The notes under the pieces were generated by a model. That model did no database searches and was not told where the DNA came from. It was given only the letters and a program-made list of their open reading frames with translations. From Hymenobacter sp. (GTDB lineage Bacteria; Bacteroidota; Bacteroidia; Cytophagales; Hymenobacteraceae), in assembly GCA_025353745.1 (NCBI GenBank), contig JANXOE010000048.1, positions 1 through 36,541 on the forward strand: DNA of 36,541 nt, in the 5' to 3' direction. Positions 35,436 to 36,541 of the stretch are shown piece by piece. The translations under genes were made by a program, and so were the position numbers. Position 1 is the stretch's first letter. Every line of letters begins with the position of its first letter.

Positions 35436-36541
35436 GTGAATACTTCTTCTTCTACCACCGTGGCCGTGCTGGGCGGCGGCGCGGCCGGTTTCTTCGGGGC
35501 CATCGCCTGCGCCGAAGCCAACCCCGGATTGCGGGTTTTGCTGTTGGAAAAAACCGGCAAGCTGCTGGGCAAAGTGCGCGCGTCGGGCGGGGGCCGCTGC
35601 AATGTGACGCACGCCTGCGACTCGGCCGCCCAGCTCGTGGCCCACTACCCGCGCGGCGGCCGGCCCCTCAAAGCCGCATTCCAGCGGTTTGGCGTGTCCG
35701 ATACGGTGGCGTGGTTTGCCCGGCGCGGCGTGGCACTCAAGACCGAAGCCGACGGCCGCATGTTCCCCACCACCGACAGCAGCGAAACCATTGCCCGGGC
35801 CCTGGAAGAGGCAGCCCGCCAAGCCGGGGTGAAAATCCTTACCCACACCGCTGCCGAAGAAATCGCGCCCCAGGAAGGCGGCGGGTTTCAATTGCAGCTC
35901 GCGGGGGCCGGGCGGCCGGCCCCCGCGCTGGCCGTGGCGCGGCTGCTGGTGGCCACCGGTGGCCAGCCCAAAAGCGCCCAATACGATTGGCTGCGCTCCC
36001 TGGGCCACGCCGTGGCCGAGCCCGTGCCTTCGCTTTTCACCTTCAACGTGCCCGGTTCGCCCTTGCGCGAGCTGCCCGGCGTAAGCGTGCCCCGCGCCCG
36101 CGTGACGCTGGCGGGCGAGAAGCTGCACTACGAGGGCCCCCTGCTCGTCACGCACTGGGGCGTGAGCGGCCCGGCCGTGCTCAAGCTTTCGGCCTGGGGG
36201 GCGCGCCGCCTGAGCGAGCTAAACTACACCGGCACGGCGCTAATCAACTGGTTGCCCGACCATACCGACGACACCTTACGGCCCTGGCTGCACCAATTTC
36301 GGCAGGAAAACGGCCGCAAGGGCATCGCCGTCAACCCGCAGTTTGGCCTGCCCCAGCGCTTGTGGCGCACCCTGGCCGAGCTGGCTGGCATCGGCCCCGA
36401 CCTGCGCTGGAGCGACCTCCCCGCCAAAGCCCACAACCGCCTGCTGGAACTGCTCCTGCGCACCCCGCTGGCCGTGCGCGGCAAAACTACTTACAAGGAA
36501 GAGTTTGTCACATGCGGCGGTATAATCCTGGATGACATTGA
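35436..36541 (+). CDS. HI0933/YhiN-type flavoprotein (NAD(P)/FAD-dependent), 3' end missing
   Basis: A GTG start at 35436 opens a frame that continues to the last base; 368 codons are visible. It begins VNTSSSTTVAVLGGGAAGFF, the FAD-binding GxGxxG motif, then LLLEKTGKLLGKVRASGGGR with CNVTHAC, RMFPTTDSS, LLVATGGQPKSAQ, GPLLVTHWGVSGPAVLKLSA, and at the end EEFVTCGGIILDDI. These are the hallmarks of the HI0933-like (YhiN, BaiN) family, about 400 residues long, so roughly the last 40 residues are missing. Reported relatives are FAD-dependent reductases of uncertain physiological substrate. Start codon choice is supported by the absence of other in-frame starts before the Rossmann strand. Confidence 0.9.
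   Translation, partial: MNTSSSTTVAVLGGGAAGFFGAIACAEANPGLRVLLLEKTGKLLGKVRASGGGRCNVTHACDSAAQLVAHYPRGGRPLKAAFQRFGVSDTVAWFARRGVALKTEADGRMFPTTDSSETIARALEEAARQAGVKILTHTAAEEIAPQEGGGFQLQLAGAGRPAPALAVARLLVATGGQPKSAQYDWLRSLGHAVAEPVPSLFTFNVPGSPLRELPGVSVPRARVTLAGEKLHYEGPLLVTHWGVSGPAVLKLSAWGARRLSELNYTGTALINWLPDHTDDTLRPWLHQFRQENGRKGIAVNPQFGLPQRLWRTLAELAGIGPDLRWSDLPAKAHNRLLELLLRTPLAVRGKTTYKEEFVTCGGIILDDI

Overview
The window reads as the chromosome of a high-GC member of the Bacteroidota, most like Hymenobacter or a close relative. Several things support this: perfect or near-perfect TAnnTTTG minus-7 promoter boxes in front of many genes, Bacteroidota-typical families (DUF3127, a DUF1571 protein with a LysM-like insert, the LTA4H-type M1 peptidase, YkvA), weak Shine-Dalgarno signals, and long AT-poor coding stretches broken by AT-rich gaps. 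This is inferred from gene content and signals; no rRNA is present to place the organism.

Left flank (1-9.8 kb): two small overlapping minus-strand genes at the edge, a secreted protein, a NudF/NudK-like Nudix hydrolase, an RhlE-type DEAD-box helicase with a long leader, a CNCGH-motif protein, a tiny lipoprotein, and an AT-rich gene-poor stretch (about 4.35-5.05 kb). Then come an XRE-type regulator whose upstream region carries an inverted repeat and a perfect 50-bp palindrome, an L,D-transpeptidase lipoprotein, and an M1 aminopeptidase.

Specialised-metabolism core (9.9-23 kb): a cyanophycinase (+) and an isoaspartyl peptidase/asparaginase (-) flank a two-gene hybrid NRPS-PKS. The first protein reads A-PCP-KS-AT-ACP-aminotransferase and the second C-A-PCP-TE. 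Collinear reading gives an amino acid extended by one malonyl unit, transaminated at the beta-keto carbon to a beta,gamma-diamino acid, then joined to (probably) glycine and released by the thioesterase. An inverted repeat overlaps the likely promoter, but no dedicated regulator, transporter, MbtH or phosphopantetheinyl transferase is encoded nearby.

Middle (23-26.2 kb): a DUF3127 protein with an SSB-like acidic tail, an AlbA_2/Schlafen-type protein, a 38-residue lysine-rich protein on the minus strand, and an esterase in one open frame with a DinB-like domain.

Amidoligase cluster (26.4-31.6 kb): esterase, ATP-grasp ligase with a Lys/Ala/Pro tail, YbdK-like carboxylate-amine ligase, class I glutamine amidotransferase, and a second ATP-grasp-like protein, all on the plus strand. 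Together they look like a ribosome- and NRPS-independent route to an unknown amide or peptide metabolite. This is the second strong candidate for undescribed biology.

Right flank (31.6-36.5 kb): YkvA membrane protein, a small alpha/beta protein, a DUF1571/LysM exported protein, a 2,4-dienoyl-CoA reductase-like SDR, a YeeZ-like epimerase-fold protein, and an HI0933/YhiN-type flavoprotein that runs off the window end. No tRNA, rRNA, CRISPR array or intact insertion sequence was seen.
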